Shown: piece by piece, positions 1 through 8,075 of the stretch
Position numbering within the stretch: position 1 is the stretch's first letter
Layout: the number at the start of each line of letters is the position of its first letter
NCBI GenBank assembly: GCA_945870465.1
Contig: CAMBSS010000073.1
Span: 1 to 20,394 of the forward strand
Direction of reading: 5' to 3'
DNA length: 20,394 nucleotides
From: Bordetella parapertussis
Lineage (GTDB): Bacteria > Pseudomonadota > Gammaproteobacteria > Burkholderiales > SG8-41
Made by a program: the position numbers and the translations under genes
Notes under the pieces: generated by a model
Told to the model about the DNA's origin: nothing
The model's database searches: none
Seen by the model: the letters and a program-made list of their open reading frames with translations, nothing else

Positions 1-2
1 AA

Positions 3-143
3 TCGGAATCGCTGGCGCAGGCCACCGAGATATGCCGCCATAATTTTAACGGCGCCTTTCTCGAGATCCTGGTCGATCGCCTGTCGATGGCGAACACGCG
101 GCTCTCGCAACTGCTCGCGGACAAAAATATCAGCGTTTTTTAG
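3..143 (+). CDS. 3' end of an unidentified gene (C-terminal 46 residues)
   Basis: An open frame enters from the left edge and ends at TAG 141-143. The 46 visible residues are largely amphipathic helix, with the stretch FLEILVDRLSMANTRL near the end. This looks like the last helix of a cyclic-nucleotide-binding (Crp/cNMP) domain, as found at the C-terminus of some bacterial Ser/Thr kinases and regulators, but too little is present to be sure. No conserved catalytic motif is visible. The gene runs in the same direction as tusA but is separated from it by a strong hairpin and a good promoter, so it is probably a separate transcription unit. Confidence 0.55.
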   Translation, partial: SESLAQATEICRHNFNGAFLEILVDRLSMANTRLSQLLADKNISVF

Positions 144-160
144 CAGTCGGTCTCCGCTGC

Positions 161-195
161 CTGCCGGCGCGCCGCCGGGCGGCGCAATGCGGCAG
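161..195 (+). terminator. Strong GC-rich hairpin after the partial first gene, terminator-like
   Basis: An inner stem GCGCCGC (169-175) / GCGGCGC (179-185) closes a CGG loop. An outer stem CTGCC (161-165) / GGCAG (191-195) extends it. It lies 17 bases after the stop codon of the upstream gene and ahead of the tusA promoter, where a terminator is expected. No T-run follows, so it is not a textbook intrinsic terminator; it may stabilise the 3' end or work with Rho. Confidence 0.4.
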
Positions 196-204
196 GTTCC
201 CGCC

Positions 205-233
205 TTGCACGAACCGCACGGGCACCGTATATT
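205..233 (+). promoter_or_regulatory. Sigma-70 type promoter for tusA
   Basis: TTGCAC (205-210), a 17-base spacer and TATATT (228-233) form a near-consensus housekeeping promoter. Transcription would start near 240, giving a leader of about 29 bases to the tusA ATG at 269, with GGGAG as the ribosome binding site. It probably also serves the following thioredoxin-like gene and the ligase homologue. Confidence 0.65.
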
Positions 234-268
234 ACATTCCAATCAAAATTTGCGAGCCGGGAGCAAGG

Positions 269-496
269 ATGCATTTCGACAAGGAACTCGATGCGCGCGG
301 ACTGAATTGTCCGCTGCCGATACTGCGCACCAAGAAATCACTCAACGACATGACGTCAGGGCAGGTGTTGCGCGTGGTCGCCACGGACCCCGGCGCGGTC
401 AAGGATTTTCAGGCGTTTTCAAAACAAACCGGCAACGAGTTGTTGTCGTCGGAGACCGCGAGCAGCGAATTCGTGTTTTTCATGAAAAAGAAATAA
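269..496 (+). CDS. tusA: TusA/SirA-family sulfur carrier protein
   Basis: This 75-residue protein has the usual length of the TusA (YhhP/SirA) family. It carries the hallmark CPxP motif as C14-P15-L16-P17 after the typical D-x-R-G-L-N lead-in. Cys14 is the persulfide-carrying residue in characterised homologues. TusA proteins pass sulfane sulfur in the cytoplasm, for tRNA 2-thiouridine or molybdenum cofactor synthesis, or in sulfur oxidisers to Dsr/sHdr-type systems. The start is fixed by GGGAG six bases upstream and by a good promoter. The next gene starts 23 bases after the stop and is secreted, and a lipoate-ligase homologue follows, so a role in sulfur metabolism beyond tRNA thiolation is possible but not shown. 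A single protein of this size and motif leaves little doubt about the family; the precise partner is unknown. Confidence 0.93.
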   Translation: MHFDKELDARGLNCPLPILRTKKSLNDMTSGQVLRVVATDPGAVKDFQAFSKQTGNELLSSETASSEFVFFMKKK

Positions 497-519
497 CCCG
501 CGGTGATGCGTTGAATCGC

Positions 520-1059
520 ATGCTTATCGTTAAGCAAGCATGGGTTGGATTCATCGTTCTGGCGTCGGTATTGCTGCTGGCGCCCGCGCAGGCGAGGACT
601 CCCGACCGCTGGCCGTTTGTCGAATACAACGACGCCGTGCGCGTGGCAAAAAAAACGCACAAACCGATGTTCGTCTACTTCGGTTTTCAGGACTGTCCGT
701 ACTGCGAAATCGCCAACAAGAACACGTTCTCGTTCGATGCATTGCGCAAGCGCTATACCGAGCATTACGTGCTTGCCTATTTTGATATACGCGGCAACCC
801 GGCTGACATTATTACCCTGCCGGAAGGCGAAAAACTCACGCGCGCCGAAGCCATCAAGCGCCTGCGGTCGAGTCCGGTGCCCGCGTGGATGTTTGTCAGT
901 CCCGAGGGCAAGGAAATACTCATGCGCCGCGGTTCGCGCACCCCGGTCGAGGCCTTCATGCAGTTCGATCAGTTCGTGATGAGCGGTGCTTATCAGAAGG
1001 GATCGCTGGAAAGTTTTCTCGCGCAACGCGGCCTGCACGAGGCCAAGCCGCCCGAATAG
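520..1059 (+). CDS. Periplasmic thioredoxin-fold protein with CPYC motif (SoxW-like)
   Basis: Starting at ATG 520 the protein has 179 residues. A hydrophobic segment at residues 8-21 ends in APAQA-R, a clear Sec signal peptide with likely cleavage after residue 25. The mature part is a thioredoxin fold with active site C59-P-Y-C62 and a cis-proline segment VPAW around P121. The sequence pattern resembles SoxW and other secreted thioredoxin-related proteins that act as periplasmic disulfide reductants. The frame stays open upstream through tusA to 187, but that extension would place the signal peptide inside the protein and is rejected. TTG 511 is an alternative start; neither has a convincing ribosome binding site, so translation may be coupled to tusA. 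Substrate unknown; thiol-disulfide exchange is the supported role. Confidence 0.85.
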   Translation: MLIVKQAWVGFIVLASVLLLAPAQARTPDRWPFVEYNDAVRVAKKTHKPMFVYFGFQDCPYCEIANKNTFSFDALRKRYTEHYVLAYFDIRGNPADIITLPEGEKLTRAEAIKRLRSSPVPAWMFVSPEGKEILMRRGSRTPVEAFMQFDQFVMSGAYQKGSLESFLAQRGLHEAKPPE

Positions 1060-1118
1060 CTGTTTCGTGCGCGGCGCACGCGTTGTGTAGCGGCGGCCGG
1101 TTATGACGGGAAAGGCGT

Positions 1119-2195
1119 ATGAGCGAAATGTGGCGTGTCATGGATACCGGCCTGCGCTCCGCGGCGCAAAACGTCGCGCTCGACCGCGCGCTGCTTGAAG
1201 CGCGCCAAGCCGAGGAAATCCCGAGCACCCTGCGCTTCAGCCGTTTTACTCCCAGCGCGTTGCTTGCCTATCGCCAAAGCGCTGTCCAGGAATTCGACCC
1301 CGATTATTGTATTGCCCGCAACATAGCGATCCAGCGTCGCATCACTGGCGGCGACGCCGTCTATTGCGATGGCGACCAGCTGGGCTGGGCACTGTATCTG
1401 CACCGCCGCGATATCGGCGCCGGCGACATGCGGGCGCTTGCGAAACGCATCTGCCATGCGGCGGCAGCGGCGGTCGGCGCGCTCGGCGTCGATGCGCGGT
1501 TCCGCGCCCGCCACGACATCGAAGTCGACGGCCGCAGGATAGGCGCCGCCGGCGGCACCTTCGACGGCAATGCGTTGCTCTACCAGGGCATCCTGCAAAT
1601 CGATCTGGATGCCGCTGACGGGTGGCGTGTGATGCGCACGCCGCTCGCGGCGCAGTCCGACCCGGCGTTCGCCGCGGCGCGCGAACGCGTCACCGACCTC
1701 AAAAGCCTGCTGGGCGCATGTCCCGAAGTTTCGCTAATCAAGAGCAACCTGATTGCAGCGTTCGAGAGCGAGTTCGAAGCCGAATTCCACGACGGCGACC
1801 TGTCGCTGACCGAGCACGCGAGGTATCGCAGCGCATTGGCGGAGATCGATACGGCGGACTGGATCAACCTGATGCAGCGGCCGCTGTCCGAGGCTCCGGT
1901 CTGCGCGGCATCGCATAAGGTTGCGGGCGGGGTGCTCAATGCCAGTCTCGTTTATGACCGTCCCGCCCGGATTATCAGGCAGGTCTGGTTCGCGCACGAC
2001 AGCGCCGTCAGACCGCAGCGCTTAGTCGTCGATCTCGAAGCCGCGCTGCGCGACACCGCAGTCGCGCGCCTCGAGCACATCGTGCGCGGTTTTTTTGCGG
2101 GGCGCGCGGTCGAGATGGCAGCGGTCACGCCAGGCGACTTTGTTGCGGTGGTGCGGCGCGCGTTGAAGCTGCCGCTGTTTGTGCAAAACCCGTAG
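1119..2195 (+). CDS. Divergent lipoate-protein ligase A family protein
   Basis: This 358-residue protein has the BPL/LplA catalytic domain (about 1-215) plus an LplA-type C-terminal accessory domain (about 250-350). LplA normally activates lipoate with ATP and attaches it to lipoyl domains. Family motifs are visible: RRITGGDAVYCD (73-84, matching RRxxGGGAVYHD), VDGRRIGAAGG (136-146, matching vdGxKxxGxA) and VTDLKSLLG (191-199). Key positions have diverged: the third glycine of GGG is Asp79, the His of YHD is Cys83, and the near-universal lysine of the second motif is Arg140. Ligase activity on lipoate is therefore uncertain; it may act on another acyl donor or be non-catalytic. The start ATG 1119 has GGGAAAGG upstream. 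It follows tusA and the thioredoxin-like gene by 59 bases and probably belongs to the same operon. Confidence 0.8.
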   Translation: MSEMWRVMDTGLRSAAQNVALDRALLEARQAEEIPSTLRFSRFTPSALLAYRQSAVQEFDPDYCIARNIAIQRRITGGDAVYCDGDQLGWALYLHRRDIGAGDMRALAKRICHAAAAAVGALGVDARFRARHDIEVDGRRIGAAGGTFDGNALLYQGILQIDLDAADGWRVMRTPLAAQSDPAFAAARERVTDLKSLLGACPEVSLIKSNLIAAFESEFEAEFHDGDLSLTEHARYRSALAEIDTADWINLMQRPLSEAPVCAASHKVAGGVLNASLVYDRPARIIRQVWFAHDSAVRPQRLVVDLEAALRDTAVARLEHIVRGFFAGRAVEMAAVTPGDFVAVVRRALKLPLFVQNP

Positions 2196-2239
2196 TCAGG
2201 GCGCGGCCGGTTGCGTGTTACGCGCAAAGCCGCGGATCG

Positions 2240-2632
2240 TCAGGCGTGCGCCGCCTCGCCCTGCCACAGCATGTCGTAGCCGAGCTCCGTGCTCTCGGAG
2301 CACAGGTTGGCCAGCGCGGAAAACTTGGATTTGAACACGCCGTCGGCGTGGGATTTCTCGTGCGCTTCGAACGAGCTCCAGTAGGTGACGATCGCAATGT
2401 GCGCGCCGGTGTTTTTGGTTTCGCACAGCGAGCCTGCGTCCGACACGAAGCCGGAAAATTTAAATACCTGGCCGGCGAGGAAGCCGCCTTTGTCGCCGCC
2501 ATAAGTTGCCTTGACGGCGCTGCACATTTCGCCTATTGCCAGCTCCGCCTCGTCGAGACTGACGCCTGGTTTCAACTGAACGGTGTTGAACAGCATCTTG
2601 GCCCCGTAGGGCAGGGTGACCGGATCGAACAT
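2240..2632 (-). CDS. Small protein, probably dimeric alpha/beta-barrel (ABM-like) family
   Basis: Reading from ATG at 2632 gives 130 residues. The start is chosen because AAGGAG lies seven bases upstream; the frame is open further but has no better signal. The C-terminal half contains HIAIVTYWSSFEAHEKSH, a pattern like the antibiotic-biosynthesis-monooxygenase/EthD ferredoxin-like fold, where a strand ending in W is followed by S-x-E-A-x-E-x-S-H. No signal peptide or membrane segment is present. It contains two cysteines (in GEMCSAVKA and SLCETK) and a third in ANLCSES, none in a known metal motif. It is the last gene of a minus-strand series after the DUF4126 gene (40-base gap) and ends convergently with the ligase homologue, 44 bases away. 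Function unknown. Confidence 0.7.
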   Translation of the reverse strand: MFDPVTLPYGAKMLFNTVQLKPGVSLDEAELAIGEMCSAVKATYGGDKGGFLAGQVFKFSGFVSDAGSLCETKNTGAHIAIVTYWSSFEAHEKSHADGVFKSKFSALANLCSESTELGYDMLWQGEAAHA

Positions 2633-2672
2633 GCGTTTCTCCTTGGCGTAATAAATTGGCTGCGCGGCGGCG

Positions 2673-3272
2673 TCAGCCGGCAGTAGCAAAAATCCGGCGC
2701 GTCGCGGCCAGTACGCCGCGCACGCCGCGCCACAGTTTCGGCAGCAGCCACGCCGTCAATGCTACCAGCAGGATGAGGATGACGAGCAGCGCCAGCGGGT
2801 ATTTGAAGACAAACCACACCATGCCCGCCGCCAGCGCGTCTTCGGTGAGCGAAGCGGCCCAGTTGCTGAACGGCTCGGGCGAAGTATTGATCAGCACGCG
2901 GCTGCCGGCCTTGGTGAAATGTGCGCCCGCGGCAAAGGTGCCGCCCAGCAGTGCGGCGGCGAGCGCGAGGGCCGCGCTGTGGTCTGCCACGGCGGCAGCT
3001 GCGAGCAGCGCGCCGCCCGGTATGCGCACGAAGGTCTGGAACGCGTCCCAGATGCTGTCGAAACCGGGAATCTTGTCGGCGCCGAATTCGATGGCGAACA
3101 AGGTGCCGGCTGCCAGCATGACGGCGGGGTGGGTGAGAATTTCGAGGTCGGGCGGCAGCGCGATCACGCCGAAATAGCCCAGCGCGCCGAGAAAAAACAA
3201 AACCGCATAGAGCCTGAGCCCGCTCGCCCAGCCGAGGCCGGCCGCCATTGCTATTGGCGCAACGATGTCCAT
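2673..3272 (-). CDS. DUF4126 family membrane protein
   Basis: From ATG 3272 the protein has 199 residues and several hydrophobic helices (about 5-28, 45-60, 85-125 and 155-185). The N-terminal GLGWASGLRLYAVLFFLGALGY... pattern and the glycine- and alanine-rich helices match the DUF4126 family of uncharacterised inner-membrane proteins. An in-frame TTG at 3311 would add 13 residues, but the ATG places the first helix where the family starts. Neither has a clear ribosome binding site. It lies 67 bases after the MFS gene and 40 bases before the ABM-like gene, in the same direction. No function is known for the family. Confidence 0.78.
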   Translation of the reverse strand: MDIVAPIAMAAGLGWASGLRLYAVLFFLGALGYFGVIALPPDLEILTHPAVMLAAGTLFAIEFGADKIPGFDSIWDAFQTFVRIPGGALLAAAAVADHSAALALAAALLGGTFAAGAHFTKAGSRVLINTSPEPFSNWAASLTEDALAAGMVWFVFKYPLALLVILILLVALTAWLLPKLWRGVRGVLAATRRIFATAG

Positions 3273-3339
3273 ATTGTGCGGCAGTGTAACCGCCGCTATG
3301 GCGGGCGGCAATCAGCGTCGCGGTCGCTACGCCTGTCCT

Positions 3340-4587
3340 TTACGGTTTGCTCACGCCGATGCGCAAGTAAGTCTCGCGGACGTCGGCGCGCAGGCGCGGC
3401 AGTTGCCGCCACAGCACGGCCGCGCCTATCACGCAGCACGCGCCGCCGAAGAACAGAGTATGGCCGGCGCCGATGCGGTGCGCGAGCGCGCCGGCGGCAA
3501 GGCTGCCGAGCGGGCCCATGCCGAGGAAAGCCATGGTGAAAAAGCTCATCACCCTGCCGCGCTTCTCGTCGGCGACTATGGTTTGCAGGATCATGCTGGT
3601 ACCCATGCCGACCAGTATGATGCCGAAGCCCGTCAGCATGATCGCCCCCAGCGACAGCCACAGCAGTGTCGATTCGGCGAACACCATCAGGCTCGCGCCC
3701 GCGAGCAGCCCGCCGAACACGATATGCTGCGTCAGACCGCGCACGTCCTTGCGGGAAGCGAGGTAGACGAGGCCGCTGGAGCCACCGAAGCCGGCAGCGC
3801 CGATCAGGAAGCCCAGCATGCGCGCGTCGCCTTTGAATATTTCCGCGGCGAAGATCGGCATCAGGGCCTGGTACGGTGTCACCATGAAACTGACCAGCGC
3901 GACCATGGGCAGCAGTAATTTCACCGGCAGCAGGCTGGCAGCGTAGACCACGCCGTCCTTCAGCCCGTGCAGGATGGAAGCGCTGGCAGCCTTGGCGGAG
4001 CGTATGTCGATCTGCATCAGCGCCACGATCACGATGACGGCGATTTTGCTCACGCCGTTGGCGAGAAAACAGAACGCCTCGCTCGACACCGCGATCAGGA
4101 GCCCGGCCACGCTGGGGCCTATCATGCGGCCGGCATTCTGGATGAAACCATTCATCGCGATGGCGGCCGGCAGATCCTGTTTCGACGGCACCAGCTCGTA
4201 AACAAAAGACTGGCGCACCGGCGTGTCTGTCGCCATCACGATGCCGAGCAAAACGGCCATGGAGAGTATGTGCCAGACCTCGATCAATCCCGAGTACGTG
4301 AGCAGCGCCAGCACCAGGGCTTGCGCCAGTGCCAGCGCCTGGGTCGCGATCAACAGCTTGCGGCGGTCGAAACGGTCCGCCCACAGGCCGCCCAGCGGCG
4401 CGAATATCAGGATAGGAATCTGGCTGGCGAACGCAGTGACGCCGAGCAGGAAAGCCGAGCCGGTCATGCGGTAGACCAGCCAGCTCATGGCGACCTGCTG
4501 CACCCAGGTGCCCAGCAATGACAGCGACTGGCCGCAGAAGTAGAGCCGGAAGTTGCGGTAGCGGAATGCGCGCAGCGCGTGGATCAT
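3340..4587 (-). CDS. Major facilitator superfamily transporter (MFS_3/EntS-like)
   Basis: This 415-residue protein has the length and helix pattern of a 12-segment MFS carrier. The start AFRYRNFRLYFCGQSLSLLG is typical of the MFS_3 (enterobactin exporter EntS-like) group. MFS motif A appears between helices 2 and 3 as G66-G-L-W-A-D-R-F-D-R-R-K77. Such proteins export siderophores, drugs or other small molecules by proton antiport across the inner membrane; the substrate cannot be read from sequence. ATG 4587 follows an AGGCGG-like site. The gene begins 46 bases after valS in the same direction and could be read from the valS transcript. Confidence 0.88.
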   Translation of the reverse strand: MIHALRAFRYRNFRLYFCGQSLSLLGTWVQQVAMSWLVYRMTGSAFLLGVTAFASQIPILIFAPLGGLWADRFDRRKLLIATQALALAQALVLALLTYSGLIEVWHILSMAVLLGIVMATDTPVRQSFVYELVPSKQDLPAAIAMNGFIQNAGRMIGPSVAGLLIAVSSEAFCFLANGVSKIAVIVIVALMQIDIRSAKAASASILHGLKDGVVYAASLLPVKLLLPMVALVSFMVTPYQALMPIFAAEIFKGDARMLGFLIGAAGFGGSSGLVYLASRKDVRGLTQHIVFGGLLAGASLMVFAESTLLWLSLGAIMLTGFGIILVGMGTSMILQTIVADEKRGRVMSFFTMAFLGMGPLGSLAAGALAHRIGAGHTLFFGGACCVIGAAVLWRQLPRLRADVRETYLRIGVSKP

Positions 4588-4633
4588 GGCGCCGCCTGGG
4601 GGGACGGAATATGTATAGAAGCCGGCGCGCCAG

Positions 4634-7420
4634 TCATCCCAACCGTTCGATCTGGGCGCGCAGTTTGGCCAGCGTCATTTCGAATTCCACGAGACGCTGG
4701 CGTTCTTGGTCGACCACCGCGGCAGGCGCCCGCTCGACGAACTTCGAATTGGCGAGCTTCGCCTGCGTTTTTCCGATTTCCCCTTCAATCCGCTCCATTT
4801 CCTTGCCGAGCCGTGCGCGTTCGGCCGCGGGATCGATTTCTATTTTGAGCATTAGCCTGTAATCGTCGACGATCGAGACCGGCGCGTCGGCCTGCGGCAA
4901 CTCGTCGACGATGGCGACTTCCGACAGCCGCGCCAGCGGTATCAGGTACTGCGTGATTGCGCCAAGAATCGCGCGGTCGCCCTGTGCCAGCAAGGGCACT
5001 TTTTGCTGCGGGCCGAGGTTCATTTCGCTGCGCAGCGTGCGGCACGCATTGGTGAGCTGCTTGAGAAGCGCGATGTGCTGTTCGGCCGCCTCGTCGATGC
5101 GGCCGGCGTCCGCCTGCGGGTATGGCTGCAGCATGATGCTGGCGCCGGTCTTGCCCGCGAGCGGCGCGACTTTTTGCCACAGTTCTTCGGTGATGAACGG
5201 GATGATCGGATGCGCGAGCCGCAAAGTGGCTTCCAGCACGCGCACAAGGGTGCGCCGGGTCGCGCGCTGCTGCGCTTCGTTGCCGCCGGCGATTTGGGCT
5301 TTGGCAAGCTCGACGTACCAGTCGCAGTACTCTTCCCAGACGAATTCGTAAATCGCGCGTGCCGCGTTGTCGAAGCGGTATTCGCCGAAGCCTTTTTCAA
5401 CCTCCGCTTCGGCGCGCTGCAGGCGGCTCGCAATCCAGCGGTCGGCCATCGAGTATTCGAGCGGCAGCGCATCGTCCAGCCCCACATCTTTGCCGTCGCA
5501 ATTCATGAGCACGAAGCGCGTCGCGTTCCACAGCTTATTGCAGAAATTGCGGTAGCCGTCGCAGCGGCCGAGATCGAAATTGAGGGTGCGGGCGAAGGTG
5601 GCGAGCGACGCGAAAGTGAAGCGCAGCGCATCGACGCCGAACGCCGGGATACCGTCGGGATAGTTCTTGCGCAGATATTTCTCGATCTTCGCCTTGTGCT
5701 CGGCGCGCAGCAGGCCGACCGTCGACTTGGCCAGCAGAGCGTCAAGCGTGATGCCATCGATGAGGTCGAGCGGGTCGAGCGTATTGCCTTTCGACTTCGA
5801 CATCTTCTGGCCGTCGGCGTCGCGCACCAGGGCATTGATGTAGACGTGCCGGAACGGTACCTGGCCGGTGAAGTGCAGGGTCATCATGATCATGCGCGCG
5901 ACCCAGAAGAAAATGATGTCGAAGCCGGTGACCAGCACCGATGACGGCAGGAAAGTCTCGAGGTCTTTGGCGGGTTGGCCAACTGAGTCCGGCCAGCCGA
6001 GCGAGGTGAACGGCACCAGGGCGGACGAAAACCAGGTGTCGAGCACGTCGTCGTCACGCCGCAATGCGCCGGTGTAGCCTCGGGCTGCGGCCTGCGCCCG
6101 CGCTGCGTCCTCGCTGCGGGCGACGTAGATGTTGCCGTCATCGCCATACCACGCCGGGATCTGGTGGCCCCACCACAGCTGGCGCGAAATGCACCAGTCC
6201 TGGATGTTTTCCAGCCATTGGTTATAGGTCGTCGTCCAGTGCTCTGGGAAGAACTTGACGTCACCCCTGGCGACCGCATCGAGGCCGTTTTTGGCGAGCC
6301 CGTCCATCTTGACATACCACTGGTCGGTCAGCATCGGCTCGACGATGACGCCGGTGCGGCCCGAGCGCGGCACGCGCAGTTTGTAAGGCTTTTCCGCGAC
6401 CAGCAATTGCTGCGCGGCCAAATCCGCCAGCACGCGTTTGCGTGCTTCGAAGCGATCAAGGCCGCGGTACTGCGCCGGCGCGTGGTCGTTGATGGTGGCG
6501 GTCAGCGTCAGGATATTGATCGGTTCGAGCCGGTGGCGTTGGCCGATTTGATAATCGTTGAAGTCATGCGCCGGCGTAATCTTGACGCAGCCGGTGCCGA
6601 ACTCGCGATCGACGTAAGTGTCGGCGATGATTGGTATGGTGCGGCCGGTCAATGGCAGCTGGACTTGCTTGCCGATCAATTCCAGGTAGCGCCAGTCCTC
6701 GGGGTGGACGGCCACGGCGACGTCGCCGAGCAGGGTTTCGGGCCGCGTGGTGGCGACAGTGAGCGCGCCGCTGCCGTCCGCGAGCGGGTATTTGATTTCC
6801 CAGATCTTGCCGTCTTCCTCTTCGCTGTCGACTTCGAGATCGGACACGGCGGTGCCGAGCACCGGGTCCCAGTTGACGAGGCGCTTGCCGCGGTAGATCA
6901 GGCCTTCTTCGTGCAGGCGCACGAATACTTCGACGACGGCGCGCGACATGCGTTCGTCCATCGTGAAGTAGCCGCTGTTTTGTCCTTCGGTATCGGCGTA
7001 GCTCCAGTTGGCGGAGGTGCCGAGGCGCCGCATCTGGCGCGTGATGGTCGAGCCCGATTCCTGTTTCCATTCCCACACGCGCTTGATGAAGGCGTCGCGG
7101 CCGAGGTCATGCCGCGTTTTGCCCTGCGCTTCAAGCTGGCGCTCGACGACGATCTGGGTTGCGATGCCGGCGTGGTCGGTGCCGACCACCCAGTTGGTGT
7201 TATAGCCGCGCATGCGGTGATAGCGCACGAGGGCATCCATCAGAGTCTGCTGGAACGCGTGTCCCATGTGCAGCGTGCCGGTGACGTTCGGCGGCGGCAG
7301 TTGTATGCAGTACGCGGGTTGCGCGGTGTCGCCGGACTGCGCGAAATAGCCGCGGCTTTCCCATTCGGCATACCAGCGGTCTTCTATCGCGCGGGGCTCA
7401 AAGCTCTTGGCCAGTTCCAT
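4634..7420 (-). CDS. valS: Valine--tRNA ligase
   Basis: Counted from ATG 7420 this is a 928-residue class I aminoacyl-tRNA synthetase that charges tRNA-Val and edits misactivated threonine. The start [17 protein letters not shown] is where other betaproteobacterial ValS proteins begin. The HIGH signature is [13 protein letters not shown] (HMGH at 51-54) and the KMSKS signature is QKMSKSKGN (539-543). A large editing insertion lies between them, and the C-terminal coiled coil specific to ValS closes the protein (about 860-928). Oddly, no stop separates this frame from the upstream DUF2486-like segment, so translation from 8062 would give a 1142-residue fusion. The ATG at 7420 has no Shine-Dalgarno sequence, but a TATAAT box lies 31 bases upstream of it. 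Function is certain; the true N-terminus is not. Confidence 0.96.
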   Translation of the reverse strand: MELAKSFEPRAIEDRWYAEWESRGYFAQSGDTAQPAYCIQLPPPNVTGTLHMGHAFQQTLMDALVRYHRMRGYNTNWVVGTDHAGIATQIVVERQLEAQGKTRHDLGRDAFIKRVWEWKQESGSTITRQMRRLGTSANWSYADTEGQNSGYFTMDERMSRAVVEVFVRLHEEGLIYRGKRLVNWDPVLGTAVSDLEVDSEEEDGKIWEIKYPLADGSGALTVATTRPETLLGDVAVAVHPEDWRYLELIGKQVQLPLTGRTIPIIADTYVDREFGTGCVKITPAHDFNDYQIGQRHRLEPINILTLTATINDHAPAQYRGLDRFEARKRVLADLAAQQLLVAEKPYKLRVPRSGRTGVIVEPMLTDQWYVKMDGLAKNGLDAVARGDVKFFPEHWTTTYNQWLENIQDWCISRQLWWGHQIPAWYGDDGNIYVARSEDAARAQAAARGYTGALRRDDDVLDTWFSSALVPFTSLGWPDSVGQPAKDLETFLPSSVLVTGFDIIFFWVARMIMMTLHFTGQVPFRHVYINALVRDADGQKMSKSKGNTLDPLDLIDGITLDALLAKSTVGLLRAEHKAKIEKYLRKNYPDGIPAFGVDALRFTFASLATFARTLNFDLGRCDGYRNFCNKLWNATRFVLMNCDGKDVGLDDALPLEYSMADRWIASRLQRAEAEVEKGFGEYRFDNAARAIYEFVWEEYCDWYVELAKAQIAGGNEAQQRATRRTLVRVLEATLRLAHPIIPFITEELWQKVAPLAGKTGASIMLQPYPQADAGRIDEAAEQHIALLKQLTNACRTLRSEMNLGPQQKVPLLAQGDRAILGAITQYLIPLARLSEVAIVDELPQADAPVSIVDDYRLMLKIEIDPAAERARLGKEMERIEGEIGKTQAKLANSKFVERAPAAVVDQERQRLVEFEMTLAKLRAQIERLG

Positions 7421-8062
7421 AGTTGCGGCGGGGGGCGCGGAAAAGTTGCGCATTATACCGGACGCCTGCGGCGCATCCGCGGGGGTTACAGGTGCGGTCG
7501 GCGCCGCGGGTGCGGACGGCGGGCGATCGGCGAGCTGCAGCTGCAGCTGCAGCTGCTGCAGCTGTTTTTGCAAAGTTTCCTCGATCGAGGCGCGTACCAT
7601 GGCGTTGATGTTGGTCTTCAATTCATCGCTGATCTTGTGCAGGGCCTGATCGAGCGCGCCGGCGACGTCCGGCATGAAGCGGTTTTGCAGTACCGCGGCG
7701 ATTTGCGTGTCGAGTCCCTGCTTCAGTTTTTGATAAACGCCATCCTCGAGGTCCTGCGTCTGCACCGGCAAATTGACGTCGGCGCTCCGCGGTGGCGTTG
7801 CTTTTGGCGATTCCAGCGCCGGTGCCGGTGCAGGCATGCCCACGCTGGCTGCGGGCGGCGTCTGCAGCGGTGGCGCCACGATGTCTGTCAAAGTCGGAAT
7901 TGCCGCGGTGTCGAGGTTGCCGGCGACGGCCTCGGTCAGCGTCGGAACGTCGCGCGGGTCGGCCGCCAGCGCGCCGGCGGCGCGGTGCCGGTTGAGCAGC
8001 GCATCGGCGCGGCCCAGCACGTCATCTGCCGCGCGCCCGTCGTCGTCGCCCTGATTGCTCAT
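7421..8062 (-). CDS. DUF2486-like segment, in frame with valS (no stop between them)
   Basis: ATG 8062 opens a frame of 214 codons that runs directly into valS without a stop. Residues 39-46 (VPTLTEAV) and 55-62 (IPTLTDIV) are tandem copies of a motif seen in DUF2486 proteins, which in Betaproteobacteria are often encoded between holC and valS. Residues 63-100 are proline- and alanine-rich. Residues 105-178 form a predicted helix ending in a Gln-Leu repeat ([11 protein letters not shown]) encoded by CTGCAG repeats, and 180-214 is again a Pro-Ala linker. There is no signal peptide. It begins 13 bases after the holC stop. Either the stop of a normally separate gene has been lost, giving a ValS with a disordered N-terminal arm, or valS is also started internally. 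Family assignment is moderately sure; function is unknown. Confidence 0.6.
7452..7457 (-). promoter_or_regulatory. Candidate -10 box of an internal valS promoter
   Basis: On the minus strand a perfect TATAAT, followed by GCGC, lies 31 bases before the valS ATG and inside the DUF2486-like reading frame. Transcription from it would give a leader of about 24 bases. No -35 hexamer resembling TTGACA is present 16-18 bases upstream (GCGGAT there), so strength is uncertain. Confidence 0.4.
7533..7564. repeat. AGCTGC hexamer repeat inside the DUF2486-like segment
   Basis: About five units of AGCTGC/CTGCAG follow each other, one shortened to three bases. On the minus strand they encode the Gln-Leu run of the predicted helix. 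It looks like a slippage-prone coding microsatellite; in-frame unit changes would lengthen or shorten the helix without breaking valS. Confidence 0.7.
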
Positions 8063-8075
8063 TGCCGCGCGCGCA

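Noticed and set aside
187..519. Upstream extension of the thioredoxin-like frame through tusA
   Set aside because: It would bury the signal peptide and overlap the whole of tusA in another frame; ATG 520 gives a normal secreted protein.
2196..2239. Bidirectional terminator between the ligase homologue and the ABM-like gene
   Set aside because: No convincing stem or T-run is visible in the 44-base convergent gap.
4588..4633. Promoter between valS and the MFS gene (TTGGGA and TATACA on the minus strand)
   Set aside because: Spacing is 19 bases and the -35 match is poor; cotranscription with valS is as likely.
7533..7564. CTGCAG repeats as a CRISPR or protein-binding array
   Set aside because: Units are six bases long, contiguous and in coding frame; there are no spacers.
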